Of a DNA stretch of 64,000 bases, positions 28,507 through 37,604 are shown piece by piece. Under the pieces are notes generated by a model. It was not told the DNA's origin. It made no database searches and saw nothing but the letters and a program-made list of their open reading frames with translations. Position numbers and translations under genes: made by a program. The DNA comes from an uncultured Lachnospiraceae bacterium (lineage in GTDB: Bacteria > Bacillota > Clostridia > Lachnospirales > Lachnospiraceae): assembly GCA_910585965.1 (NCBI GenBank), contig CAJUHH010000001.1, positions 310,001-374,000 of the forward strand. Direction: 5' to 3'. Positions within the stretch are counted from its first letter, which is position 1. Each line of letters opens with the position of its first letter.

Positions 28507-29130
28507 ATGGAATATATGGAAGTATCAGCAAAAACAGTAAGCGATGCGATTACGGAAGCATGCCAGAAACTGCTTGTAACAAGTGAAAAACTGGATTATA
28601 TTGTCGTTGAAGAAGGTTCTTCAGGTTTTCTTGGAATAGGGGCTAAGCCTGCTATTATAAAAGCAAGAGTAAAATCTTCTATCAAAGATAGTGCGAAAGA
28701 TTTCCTTGATAGTGTTTTTGCAGCGATGGGACTTGTTGTTGCGATAGATATTAAATATGATGAGATAGATCATTATATGGACATTGACTTGAGTGGGGAT
28801 GAAATGGGAGTTTTGATCGGAAAAAGAGGACAGACTCTGGATTCTTTGCAATATTTGGTTTCTCTTGTTATTAATAAGGAATCTGAAAATTATATCCGTG
28901 TAAAAGTGGATACGGAAAACTATAGGCAGAGAAGGAAAGAAACTTTGGAAAACCTGGCAAAGAATATTGCATATAAAGTGAAAAGGACAAAACGTTCTGT
29001 TTCTTTGGAGCCTATGAATCCTTATGAAAGAAGGATTATTCATTCTGCTTTGCAAAATGATAAATACGTTTCAACTCATAGCGAAGGGGAAGAACCGTTC
29101 CGCAGGGTGGTTGTTAATTTGAAAAAATAA
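28507..29130 (+). CDS. jag: Jag/KhpB RNA-binding protein
   Basis: About 207 residues: a Jag-N domain (1-52, KTVSDAITEACQKL, SSGFLGIGAKPAII), a KH domain (about 75-150, with GVLIGKRGQTLDSLQYLVSL) and an R3H domain at the end (EPMNPYERRIIHSALQ). The protein binds RNA and affects cell division and envelope stress in related Firmicutes. It follows yidC, as is usual. The ATG at 28507 is better spaced from GGGAGGG than the GTG at 28504. Confidence 0.95.
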   Translation: MEYMEVSAKTVSDAITEACQKLLVTSEKLDYIVVEEGSSGFLGIGAKPAIIKARVKSSIKDSAKDFLDSVFAAMGLVVAIDIKYDEIDHYMDIDLSGDEMGVLIGKRGQTLDSLQYLVSLVINKESENYIRVKVDTENYRQRRKETLENLAKNIAYKVKRTKRSVSLEPMNPYERRIIHSALQNDKYVSTHSEGEEPFRRVVVNLKK

Positions 29131-29160
29131 AGAAGTACGGAAAACATATGTGAATCATAT

Positions 29161-29194
29161 AAAACCCTTGAATTTTCAGAAGTTCAAGGGTTTT
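29161..29194 (+). terminator. intrinsic terminator after jag
   Basis: A perfect 12-bp stem (AAAACCCTTGAA with TTCAAGGGTTTT) around a 10-base loop. It ends the rpmH-jag operon. The same hairpin can form on the other strand. Confidence 0.85.
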
Positions 29195-29229
29195 ATCAAA
29201 TGGATATTTTTTGGGAGTTTATTATTGAT

Positions 29230-30660
29230 ATGAAAAGTGATACAATTACAGCGGTGGCTACAGGAATGGTTGATTCCGGGATTGCTATAATCAGGATAAG
29301 TGGCGAAGATGCAATTCAAATCGTGGATAAAATTTACGAATCAAAATCGGGAAGGTCCTGTTTCCGTGATTTTTCTTCTCACACTATCCATTATGGTTAT
29401 ATTGTAGATAAAAGTAATTATGGAGATATTCCGCAAAGAAATGTTATAGATGAAGTGATGGTAAGCTTGATGAAAGCCCCGAATAGTTATACGGCGGAAG
29501 ACACTGTGGAAATTAACTGCCATGGCGGCGTTCTTATGGCAAAAAGAATATTGGAAACTGTTATAAGAAACGGAGCCAGGCTTGCAGAACCGGGGGAATT
29601 TACGAAAAGGGCATTTTTGAATGGGAGAATTGATTTATCAAAAGCGGAAGCGGTCATGGATATAATCCATTCCAAGAATAAACTTGCTTTAAAAAATTCT
29701 GTGGATCAATTGAGAGGCTCTGTTTTTAACCTTATCCAAAAACTTAGAAATGATATCCTTTATGAAATAGCTTATATAGAATCTGCGTTGGATGATCCGG
29801 AACATATCAGTCTGGAAGGATACCGGGAAAAATTATCAGAAAAGACGGATGATATTTTAAGTTCTTTAAAAAAATGGATGGATTCTTTTGATAATGGAAA
29901 AATAGTAAAAGAAGGAATTCGTACCGTTATCGTAGGAAAACCGAATGTGGGCAAGTCTTCTTTTTTAAATCTTTTTATAGGTGAGGAAAAAGCGATTGTC
30001 ACGGATATTGCGGGAACAACGAGGGATGTGCTGGAAGAAAGCATTTATTTGAATGGAATTCATTTGAATATGGTAGATACTGCGGGCATTCGGCAGACAG
30101 AAGATAAAGTGGAAGAAATCGGAGTAGGAAAAGCAAGAAAATATGCGGATGAAGCGGATTTGATACTTTATGTAATCGATGCTTCTGTTCCTTTGGATGA
30201 AAACGATTATGATATTATAGAAATGATATCGGATAAAAAATTTATTATACTTTTAAATAAGACGGATCTGGAACCTTGTGTAACGGAAGAGATGGTAAAG
30301 AATGAACTTTTATTAAAAATTCCAGAGGGATTTCCAGCTGGCTTTCCGTTGATCAGAACTTCTGTAAAAGAAAGTAAAGGGATGGATCTCCTGGAAGAAA
30401 TGATAAAAGATATGTTTTTCCATGGCGATATTTCTTATGATAATGAAGTAGTAATAACAAATTTAAGGCATAAAGAAGCTCTTATGGATGCATATGAAAG
30501 TATGTCTCAAGTGAAGATAAGCCTTGAAAACGATATGCCGGAGGATTTTTATTCGATTGATCTGATGAATAGTTATGCTTCTTTGGGTAAGATTATCGGG
30601 GAAGAAGTTGGTGAAGATCTGGTAAATGAAATTTTCTCTAAATTCTGTATGGGAAAATAG
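29230..30660 (+). CDS. mnmE: tRNA uridine-5-carboxymethylaminomethyl synthesis GTPase MnmE
   Basis: A 476-residue GTPase that, with MnmG, modifies U34 of tRNAs. The N-terminus MKSDTITAVATGMVDSGIAIIRISG is the tetrahydrofolate-binding domain. The G domain has GKPNVGKSSFLN (G1), AGTTRD (G2), DTAGI (G3) and LLNKTDL (G4). The C-terminus FSKFCMGK carries the catalytic Cys. The start at 29230 matches the family; the in-frame ATG at 29200 overlaps the preceding terminator region. Only a weak GGGAG is seen upstream. Confidence 0.96.
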   Translation: MKSDTITAVATGMVDSGIAIIRISGEDAIQIVDKIYESKSGRSCFRDFSSHTIHYGYIVDKSNYGDIPQRNVIDEVMVSLMKAPNSYTAEDTVEINCHGGVLMAKRILETVIRNGARLAEPGEFTKRAFLNGRIDLSKAEAVMDIIHSKNKLALKNSVDQLRGSVFNLIQKLRNDILYEIAYIESALDDPEHISLEGYREKLSEKTDDILSSLKKWMDSFDNGKIVKEGIRTVIVGKPNVGKSSFLNLFIGEEKAIVTDIAGTTRDVLEESIYLNGIHLNMVDTAGIRQTEDKVEEIGVGKARKYADEADLILYVIDASVPLDENDYDIIEMISDKKFIILLNKTDLEPCVTEEMVKNELLLKIPEGFPAGFPLIRTSVKESKGMDLLEEMIKDMFFHGDISYDNEVVITNLRHKEALMDAYESMSQVKISLENDMPEDFYSIDLMNSYASLGKIIGEEVGEDLVNEIFSKFCMGK

Positions 30661-30679
30661 AGGTTAGGAAGGGTTTTTG

Positions 30680-32572
30680 ATGGCTGTGGAAATGAAAGCA
30701 AGAGAAAAAGTGGATGTTTGTGTAATAGGAGCCGGTCATGCCGGATGCGAGGCTGCCCTTGCCTGTGCAAGGCTTGGAATGGAAACGGTTATTTTTACAG
30801 TCAGTATAGACAGTATTGCCTTAATGCCGTGCAATCCGAATATAGGAGGTTCTTCGAAAGGACATCTGGTAAGGGAAGTGGATGCACTTGGAGGAGAGAT
30901 GGGGAAAGTCATCGATCAAACATTTATTCAGTCAAAAATGTTGAATCGGTCAAAAGGACCTGCAGTTCATTCTCTCAGAGCCCAGGCGGATAAATCGGAA
31001 TATTCCAGGGCAATGCGAAAAGTGTTGGAAAATCAGGATAACCTTACGATAAAACAGGCGGAGGTTTGTGAATTATTAACGGAAAATAAAAAAATTACAG
31101 GAGTAAAAACTTTTACCGGTTCCGTTTATGAATGTAAGGCAGTCATTTTATGTACCGGGACATATTTGAAAGCGAGATGTCTTTGTGGAGAAGCTATTAC
31201 ATATACGGGACCGAATGGATTGCAGGCGGCAAATTATCTGACGGATTCCCTGAAGGCCCTTGGAATAGAGATTAGAAGGTTCAAAACAGGAACTCCTGCC
31301 AGGATGGATAAGCGGTCGATCGATTTTTCTAAGATGGAAGAACAGTTTGGAGATGAAAGGGTAGTTCCTTTTTCATTTTCTACCAATTCGGAAGATGTAC
31401 AGATTGACCAGGTTTCCTGCTGGCTTACGTATACAAATGAAAAAACGCATCGGATTATAAGGGATAATTTGGATCGTTCTCCCATTTATGCAGGAATAAT
31501 AGAAGGAACAGGACCGAGATATTGTCCTTCGATAGAGGATAAGGTAGTAAAGTTTGCCGATAAAGAAAGGCATCAGGTTTTTATTGAACCGGAAGGGCTC
31601 TATACAAATGAAATGTATGTTGGAGGAATGTCTTCTTCGCTTCCTGAAGATGTTCAGCTTGCTATGTATCGAACAGTACCGGGACTTGAAAATTGTAAAA
31701 TTGTAAGAAATGCATATGCCATAGAATATGATTGTATTAGTGCGAAGCAATTATATCCGACTTTGGAATTTAAGGAAATAAGCGGGCTTTTCAGTGCAGG
31801 ACAGCTGAATGGAAGCAGCGGTTATGAGGAGGCTGCGGCACAGGGATTGATTGCAGGAATAAATGCAGCTCTTTTGATAAAAGGAAAAGATCAGATTATA
31901 TTGGATCGTTCAGAAGCCTATATAGGAGTCCTTATTGATGATCTTGTGACAAAAGATAATTTTGAACCTTATCGTATGATGACATCCAGGGCAGAATACC
32001 GTCTTTTGCTCCGCCAGGATAATGCGGATTTGCGCCTGAGGGAAAAAGGATATCGGGCAGGGCTTATTTCCGAAGAAGATTATCAGGCAATCTTATTAAA
32101 AAAAGAAAGAATAGACAGAGAAAAGGAACGTTTAAAGAACTTTGTAATAGGAGGTTCTAAAAATGTACAGGAGTTTCTTTCTTCAAAGGGAAGTTCGGAA
32201 TTGAAAACAGCAACAAGCATGGCGGAATTGATGTGTCGCCCCGAATTGTCTTATGATATTTTATCTGAAATAGATGTTGACCGGCTGCCTTTGCCTGAAG
32301 ATGTGATAGAACAGGTAGAAATAGAAATAAAGTATGAGGGCTATATTTCCAGACAGTTAAAACAAGTTGCTCAATTTAAAAAAATGGAAAATAAGAAAAT
32401 ACCTGAGGATTTGGATTATTATGATGTAAAAAGCCTTCGGTTGGAAGCGAGGCAGAAATTGATTGACAGAAAGCCAGTTTCGATCGGGCAGGCTTCCCGT
32501 ATATCCGGCGTTTCTCCGGCGGATATTTCTGTTTTACTTATTTATTTGGAACAGTTGAAAAAAGATCATTAA
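30680..32572 (+). CDS. mnmG: tRNA uridine modification enzyme MnmG (GidA)
   Basis: A 630-residue FAD enzyme, partner of MnmE. The FAD-binding motif is [19 protein letters not shown] (about 13-31). [20 protein letters not shown] and [15 protein letters not shown] are diagnostic, as is the C-terminal [12 protein letters not shown] with [25 protein letters not shown] is suitably placed for the ATG at 30680; the track of the frame extends three bases further to a TTG. Twenty bases after mnmE, same operon. Confidence 0.97.
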   Translation: MAVEMKAREKVDVCVIGAGHAGCEAALACARLGMETVIFTVSIDSIALMPCNPNIGGSSKGHLVREVDALGGEMGKVIDQTFIQSKMLNRSKGPAVHSLRAQADKSEYSRAMRKVLENQDNLTIKQAEVCELLTENKKITGVKTFTGSVYECKAVILCTGTYLKARCLCGEAITYTGPNGLQAANYLTDSLKALGIEIRRFKTGTPARMDKRSIDFSKMEEQFGDERVVPFSFSTNSEDVQIDQVSCWLTYTNEKTHRIIRDNLDRSPIYAGIIEGTGPRYCPSIEDKVVKFADKERHQVFIEPEGLYTNEMYVGGMSSSLPEDVQLAMYRTVPGLENCKIVRNAYAIEYDCISAKQLYPTLEFKEISGLFSAGQLNGSSGYEEAAAQGLIAGINAALLIKGKDQIILDRSEAYIGVLIDDLVTKDNFEPYRMMTSRAEYRLLLRQDNADLRLREKGYRAGLISEEDYQAILLKKERIDREKERLKNFVIGGSKNVQEFLSSKGSSELKTATSMAELMCRPELSYDILSEIDVDRLPLPEDVIEQVEIEIKYEGYISRQLKQVAQFKKMENKKIPEDLDYYDVKSLRLEARQKLIDRKPVSIGQASRISGVSPADISVLLIYLEQLKKDH

Positions 32573-32586
32573 GATGGAGGGTTGGA

Positions 32587-33333
32587 TTGGATAATTTAAA
32601 GAGTTTTCATTTAGATCAGTTTAAGAAAGATTTGGATGAGCTAGGTATTCATTTGGAAGAAGAGCAGCTGCACCAATTTATGCAGTATTATGAAATTCTT
32701 ATAGAGTGGAATTCTTTTATGAATTTGACGGCAATTACAAATTTTGATGAAGTTTTAAAAAAACATTTTATCGATAGTTTGTCGCTTGTAAAAGTATATG
32801 ATATTAATTTACATGGAACAAAGAGTATTTCTATAATTGATGTCGGGACAGGAGCCGGTTTTCCTGGTATTCCAATAAAAATTGTTTTTCCCGGCCTTTC
32901 TATTGTTTTGCTGGATTCTTTAAAAAAAAGAGTTCGATTTCTTGAAGAAGTTATTAATAAGCTTGAACTGAAAAATATTTCTGTGATTCATGGAAGGGCA
33001 GAAGATTATGCAAGAGAAAATGAAATGAGAGAGAAATTTGATTTATGTGTTTCCAGAGCTGTAGCGAATCTTTCCACTCTTTCAGAATACTGTATTCCTT
33101 TTGTAAAAGAAGAAGGAAAGTTTATCTGTTATAAATCGGAAAAATTAAAAGATGAACTTTTTTATGCAGAAAAGGCTATTTCTGTATTAGGGGGAAAAGT
33201 GGAAAAACAAACAGATTTTTTTCTTCCTTCTTCAGAAATATATAGAAACTTTCTTGTTATTAATAAAGTAAAAAAGACACCATTAAAATTTCCAAGAAAG
33301 GCGGGCCTCCCTTCTAAAGAGCCGATTAAGTAA
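32587..33333 (+). CDS. rsmG: 16S rRNA (guanine527-N7)-methyltransferase
   Basis: A 248-residue SAM-dependent methyltransferase. The SAM motif is IIDVGTGAGFPGIPIKIVFP, and the family segments NLTAITNFDEVLKKHFIDSL and RAVANLSTLSEYCIPFV are present. It probably starts at TTG 32587, with GGAGGG six bases upstream. It follows mnmG by 14 bases, as in most Firmicutes. Confidence 0.95.
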   Translation: MDNLKSFHLDQFKKDLDELGIHLEEEQLHQFMQYYEILIEWNSFMNLTAITNFDEVLKKHFIDSLSLVKVYDINLHGTKSISIIDVGTGAGFPGIPIKIVFPGLSIVLLDSLKKRVRFLEEVINKLELKNISVIHGRAEDYARENEMREKFDLCVSRAVANLSTLSEYCIPFVKEEGKFICYKSEKLKDELFYAEKAISVLGGKVEKQTDFFLPSSEIYRNFLVINKVKKTPLKFPRKAGLPSKEPIK

Positions 33334-33387
33334 TTCTATTTTTTAACTTTTTTTAGTGTAAAAGATAATGAAAATATTTTTTTGATA

Positions 33388-33396
33388 TGGTATAAT
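33388..33396 (+). promoter_or_regulatory. extended -10 promoter of the two-component operon
   Basis: TGG-TATAAT (TG at 33388-33389, TATAAT at 33391-33396) with no convincing -35, 37 bases ahead of the sensor kinase start. Confidence 0.5.
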
Positions 33397-33433
33397 TTAA
33401 TTTGTGTTGATATGTTTTTTATGAGGTTGTATC

Positions 33434-34369
33434 ATGTCGGATGAATTATATGAAAGCCTAATAGAGATATATAAGAGTTTTCTTTTGGAAAAAGAATCTC
33501 TTTTAGAAAAAATAGAATTATGTGATAATAGTAATGATAATGAATATCAAATATATAATAAGTATTTATATATTATCGATTCAAGAATAAATACATTAAG
33601 CGCCCTTTTAAAACTTTTTGAAGGGTATCTTTTGTCAAAAAAGGCTATTTCTTCAAATGAGTCTGCCTCAAATAATGAAGAAAAGACGATAGATTTAAAA
33701 GGCAGTTTTGGGAAGGAAGTTATTAATAAACATCTTCAAATATTGGATATTCAGGAAAAAGAAAGACATCGTATTGCGAGGGATCTGCATGATACCTCTT
33801 TGCAGAATTTGACGCATTTAACGCATAAGATAGAATTAAGTTCTTTGTATATTGATAAAGATCCGATAAGGGCAAAACTTGAACTTGAGATTGTAAATAA
33901 AAAATTACGCTCTGTTATACAGGAAATTAGAAATACCATATTTGATTTGCATCCTATGACATTTGATGATTTGGGTATGAAGGAATCTTTTGAAAGATTA
34001 ATTGAAAAATTATCTGAAACGTCAAAAATAAGTATTGATTATAATATTGAAAATATAAATTGTAATAATTCTTTAATATTAATGACTATATTCCGAATAG
34101 TAGAGGAGTGTTTGAATAATGCAATCAAACATTCGAAGGGTACTAGAATTTTTTTCGAAATTAGGAAAAATGATGATGATAATTGTTTAATTGTCGTCTC
34201 GGATAATGGTATAAGTTTTGACAGTAAGGATATATTATTTTCGAAGGATAGTCATTTTGGGCTTTCTATTCTAAAAGAAAGAGTTGAACTTTTATTGGGA
34301 AGCATGGAAATTGATTCTAAACCTGATCACGGAACTACTATTAAAATTATAGTTCCATTGCTAGATTAA
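33434..34369 (+). CDS. cytosolic DegS/NarX-type sensor histidine kinase
   Basis: A 311-residue kinase with no membrane helix. Residues 1-100 are helical and probably coiled (a DegS-like sensing region). The HisKA_3 motif is ERHRIARDLHDTSLQNL, with phosphoacceptor His119 and the HDxxxQ phosphatase residues. The HATPase_c domain has the N box RIVEECLNNAIKHS, the D box VVSDNGISF and the G box HFGLSILKERVELLLGSMEI. It is very A/T-rich compared with the flanking genes. The response regulator follows after 19 bases. The signal is unknown; DegS-like proteins respond to intracellular cues. Confidence 0.92.
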   Translation: MSDELYESLIEIYKSFLLEKESLLEKIELCDNSNDNEYQIYNKYLYIIDSRINTLSALLKLFEGYLLSKKAISSNESASNNEEKTIDLKGSFGKEVINKHLQILDIQEKERHRIARDLHDTSLQNLTHLTHKIELSSLYIDKDPIRAKLELEIVNKKLRSVIQEIRNTIFDLHPMTFDDLGMKESFERLIEKLSETSKISIDYNIENINCNNSLILMTIFRIVEECLNNAIKHSKGTRIFFEIRKNDDDNCLIVVSDNGISFDSKDILFSKDSHFGLSILKERVELLLGSMEIDSKPDHGTTIKIIVPLLD

Positions 34370-34388
34370 CTTAGGGAGAAAAACGAAC

Positions 34389-35033
34389 ATGAGTATTAAA
34401 GTAATGATAGTGGATGATCATGTTTTGATGAGAGAAGGGGTTAGACAGCTTTTAGAATTTGATGGAAGTATTAAGGTTATTGCTGAGGCCGCAGATGGCA
34501 TAGAGTGTTTAGAATGTTTAAAAACTGTGAGACCGGATGTTTTATTATTAGACATAAATATGCCTAATAAAAATGGAATAGAAGTATTAGAAGAAATAAA
34601 AAATAATGATATAAATGTTAAGGTTTTAATTCTTACTGTTCATAATGAAGTAGAGTATTTATTAAAAGCTGTGGATATAGGAGTAGATGGCTATATTTTA
34701 AAAGATTCGGAATCTGCTGAATTAAAAAAAGCAATTTTTTCTATTTATAATGGAGAAAGTTATATACAAGCGAGTTTAATTCCTTCATTGAATTATCGAC
34801 TAGCTAATAGAGATCTTGATAAAGAAAAAATTGATAGTTTAACGAAAAGAGAACTGGAAGTTTTAATCCAAGTAGCTAATGGTATGTTTAACAAGGAAAT
34901 TGCTATTATTTTGAATATTAGCGAAAGAACAGTAAAAAATCATATATCTAATATTTTTAAAAAAATAGAAGTAAATGATAGAACACAAGCAGCTGTTTTT
35001 GCTATAAAAAATAATTTAATAAAGTTATACTGA
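34389..35033 (+). CDS. NarL/DegU-family response regulator
   Basis: A 214-residue DNA-binding regulator. The receiver domain has acidic residues VDDH and phosphoacceptor Asp55 in LLLDINMP, with Lys in YILKDSE. The C-terminal LuxR-type HTH reads LTKRELEVLIQVANGMFNKEIAIILNISERTVKNHISNIFKK. It pairs with the kinase just upstream. The pair sits between rsmG and soj. Target genes are not evident. Confidence 0.93.
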   Translation: MSIKVMIVDDHVLMREGVRQLLEFDGSIKVIAEAADGIECLECLKTVRPDVLLLDINMPNKNGIEVLEEIKNNDINVKVLILTVHNEVEYLLKAVDIGVDGYILKDSESAELKKAIFSIYNGESYIQASLIPSLNYRLANRDLDKEKIDSLTKRELEVLIQVANGMFNKEIAIILNISERTVKNHISNIFKKIEVNDRTQAAVFAIKNNLIKLY

Positions 35034-35048
35034 TATATTGTATGATAG

Positions 35049-35088
35049 ATTCTATGTTTCACGTGAAACATAGAATTTGTTTTTTATT
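35049..35088 (+). terminator. terminator-like palindrome after the response regulator, containing parS
   Basis: A perfect 28-bp palindrome (35049-35076) is followed by TTTGTTTTTTATT, 15 bases after the stop codon. Its core is the parS site at 35055-35070, so one sequence could do both jobs. Confidence 0.65.
35055..35070. promoter_or_regulatory. parS centromere site 1
   Basis: TGTTTCACGTGAAACA, an exact match to the bacterial parS consensus bound by Spo0J/ParB, 257 bases upstream of soj. Confidence 0.95.
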
Positions 35089-35102
35089 AAAATACTATAT
35101 AA

Positions 35103-35118
35103 TGTTTCACGTGAAACA
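35103..35118. promoter_or_regulatory. parS centromere site 2
   Basis: A second exact TGTTTCACGTGAAACA, 48 bases after the first. Half-sites (GTGAAACA) follow at 35148-35155 and 35188-35195. The rest of the 293-base gap before soj is A/T-rich with no gene. Confidence 0.95.
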
Positions 35119-35285
35119 AATAGACCCAATATATTGTAATAGAAAATGTGAAACATTTTATTGCTAGATAAAATAATAGAATAATGCGTGAAACATACAT
35201 TTTTATAAAAAAATATTAACATATTATGTGAATAAATGACAAAAATATTTTAATAAAATATGTATGGATTTATATATATGTTTAG

Positions 35286-35294
35286 TGCTATAAT
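35286..35294 (+). promoter_or_regulatory. extended -10 promoter of soj
   Basis: TGC-TATAAT (35286-35294), 33 bases ahead of the soj ATG; no clear -35 box. Confidence 0.55.
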
Positions 35295-35326
35295 TTTAAA
35301 AGTACAAAAAATGGAGGAATTAATAT

Positions 35327-36085
35327 ATGGGTAAAGCTATTGCGGTGGCAAATCAGAAAGGCGGTGTAGGAAAGACAACTACATCGATTAATTTATCTTC
35401 TGCTTTGGCAGCAAAAAACAAAAAAGTATTGGTAATTGATACAGATCCACAAGGAAATACGACAAGCGGATTTGGAGTAGATAAAAATAATTTAGATAAT
35501 ACAATATATGAATTATTTTTAGGAGAGTGTTCCATAGAGGAATGCATTATTAAAAATGTTATAGAAGGAGTATCTTTAATACCATCCAATGTAAATTTGG
35601 CAGCGACAGAAATTGAATTGATAGGAGTAGAAAAAAAGGAATTTATATTAAAAAATGAAGTAGATTGGGTAAAAGATCAATACGATTATATTATTATAGA
35701 TTGTCCGCCTTCTCTCAATCTGTTGACAATTAATTCAATGACGACTGCGGATTCTGTATTAGTACCTATTCAGTGTGAGTATTATGCTTTGGAAGGATTG
35801 AGCCAGTTAATACATACGGTAAATTTAGTAAAGGAAAGATTAAATCCAAAATTAGATATGGAAGGAATTGTATTTACTATGTATGATTCTAGGACAAACC
35901 TTTCCTTGCAAGTAGTAGAAAATGTAAAAAGCCATTTGAATCAAAATATATATAAGACTCTCATACCGAGAAATATTCGTTTAGCGGAAGCTCCAAGTTA
36001 TGGAATGCCAATCAATATATATGATCCAAAATCGGCAGGAGCGGAAGCTTATATGATGTTAGCAGAAGAAATTATTAATAAATAG
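35327..36085 (+). CDS. soj: chromosome partitioning ATPase Soj/ParA
   Basis: A 252-residue deviant-Walker ATPase. The N-terminus reads IAVANQKGGVGKTTTSINLSSAL, followed by LVIDTDPQGNTTSGFGV and IIIDCPPSLNLLTIN. With Spo0J it moves and organises the origin region, and Soj also regulates DnaA. The ATG follows GGAGG. ParB follows 23 bases after its stop. Confidence 0.97.
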   Translation: MGKAIAVANQKGGVGKTTTSINLSSALAAKNKKVLVIDTDPQGNTTSGFGVDKNNLDNTIYELFLGECSIEECIIKNVIEGVSLIPSNVNLAATEIELIGVEKKEFILKNEVDWVKDQYDYIIIDCPPSLNLLTINSMTTADSVLVPIQCEYYALEGLSQLIHTVNLVKERLNPKLDMEGIVFTMYDSRTNLSLQVVENVKSHLNQNIYKTLIPRNIRLAEAPSYGMPINIYDPKSAGAEAYMMLAEEIINK

Positions 36086-36108
36086 TTTTGGAGCAGAAAG
36101 GAAAAAGT

Positions 36109-37014
36109 ATGGCGGCACGAGGATTAGGAAAAGGATTGGGGAAAGGGCTTGATGCATTAATACCAAATACAGTTGAAACAAAAGAAGAAAAAATAAAGAA
36201 AGAAAAAGTTAGCAGCGAACAAAATAAAGAATCTGAAAGAACAGTTAAAATAACAATGGTGGAACCTAACAGGGAACAGCCAAGAAAAAATTTTGATGAG
36301 GATTCCTTGATTGAGCTGGCAGAATCTATTAAACAATTTGGCTTATTACAGCCAATTCTGGTGCAGGATCGAAAAACTTATTTTGAAATTGTAGCTGGTG
36401 AGAGAAGATGGCGTGCTGCTAAAATAGCAGGTTTAAAAGAAGTTCCTGTTATTGTAAGGGATCTGACAGAACAGGAAATTGTTGAAATTTCATTAATAGA
36501 AAACATTCAACGTGAAAATTTAAATCCTATTGAAGAAGCTATGGCATATAAAAGACTTCTTACAGAATTTGATTTAAAGCAGGATGAAGTGGCTGAAAGA
36601 GTTTCCAAGAGCAGGACAGCGGTAACAAATTCTATGAGGCTTCTAAAACTTTGTGATGAAGTACAGCAAATGATCATAGATGATATGATAACGACAGGTC
36701 ATGCCAGAGCCCTTATTTCTATTGAAGATAAAGAACAGCAATATGCAATAGCGCAAAAAATATTTGATGAAAAACTTAGTGTAAGGGATGTAGAAAAATT
36801 AGTAAAAGATATTAATAAACCAATAAAAGAAAAAAAGGAAGTAAAAAAAGATAAGAGCTTGGAAATTATATATCGAGATATAGAGGAAAAATTGAAACAA
36901 GCTTTAAGTACAAAAGTTGAAATTATATCAAAAGGAGACGGTATAGGAAAAATTGAAATAGAATTTTATAATCACGATGATTTGGAAAAAATAACCGATA
37001 AACTTACACAATAA
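36109..37014 (+). CDS. spo0J: chromosome partitioning protein ParB/Spo0J
   Basis: A 301-residue CTP-dependent DNA clamp that loads at parS. From the ATG at 36109 it reads MAARGLGKGLGKGLDALIPN; the GLGKGLDALI element that stimulates Soj is present with a duplicated GLGK. The CTPase motif is VAGERRWRAAKIAGL, followed by ENIQRENLNPIEEA and the HTH (KQDEVAERVSKSRTAVTNSMRLL). AAAGGA is six bases before this ATG; an earlier in-frame TTG at 36088 is unlikely to be used. Confidence 0.96.
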   Translation: MAARGLGKGLGKGLDALIPNTVETKEEKIKKEKVSSEQNKESERTVKITMVEPNREQPRKNFDEDSLIELAESIKQFGLLQPILVQDRKTYFEIVAGERRWRAAKIAGLKEVPVIVRDLTEQEIVEISLIENIQRENLNPIEEAMAYKRLLTEFDLKQDEVAERVSKSRTAVTNSMRLLKLCDEVQQMIIDDMITTGHARALISIEDKEQQYAIAQKIFDEKLSVRDVEKLVKDINKPIKEKKEVKKDKSLEIIYRDIEEKLKQALSTKVEIISKGDGIGKIEIEFYNHDDLEKITDKLTQ

Positions 37015-37062
37015 AAAATGATATGATTAACTTATCATATATAAATACATCAGGAGGAAAAT

Positions 37063-37578
37063 GTGAATAGTCAGATATTTAATTATATTGGTTTAGGCGG
37101 TATTGATATTGGATACATATTAATAGGAATGACAGCAGTAATATTGATATCTTTCCTATTAATTATTATACAAATGGTGAAATTGTCGAAGTTAAAAAAG
37201 AAATATTCAGTCTTCATGCAAGGAAAGGATGCAAAAAGTCTAGAACAGGATATTATAGGTTTATATGAAGACAATAAATTTATGAAAATATCTATAGAAA
37301 AAAATAAGAATGATATAAGGGAATTATTCAAAAAACACGAATTATCCTTTCAAAAATTTGGTATTGTCAAATATGATGCTTTTAAGCAAATGGGAGGTCA
37401 GCTTAGTTTTAGTCTTGTACTCTTGAATGAAAATGATGATGGATTTATTATTAATTCTGTTCACAGCACAGAGGGGTGCTATTCTTATTCTAAAGAGGTA
37501 AAAAATGGACAATGCAGCATTTCATTAGGCGAAGAAGAAAAACAAGCTTTGAATATGGCGTTGGGAATTGATTCTTAG
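37063..37578 (+). CDS. DUF4446-family membrane protein
   Basis: A 171-residue protein starting at GTG 37063 with AGGAGG upstream. One N-terminal membrane helix (about 15-38) is followed by a Lys-rich coiled segment (KLSKLKKKYSVFMQGKDAKSLE), then a globular end with the conserved FQKFGIVKYDAFKQMGGQLSFSLVLLNENDDGF. This family lies beside parB in many Clostridia. Function is unknown; a link to chromosome segregation or division is suggested only by neighbourhood. Confidence 0.85.
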   Translation: MNSQIFNYIGLGGIDIGYILIGMTAVILISFLLIIIQMVKLSKLKKKYSVFMQGKDAKSLEQDIIGLYEDNKFMKISIEKNKNDIRELFKKHELSFQKFGIVKYDAFKQMGGQLSFSLVLLNENDDGFIINSVHSTEGCYSYSKEVKNGQCSISLGEEEKQALNMALGIDS

Positions 37579-37604
37579 TATAAGATAAAACAGGGGAAAT
37601 TAAT

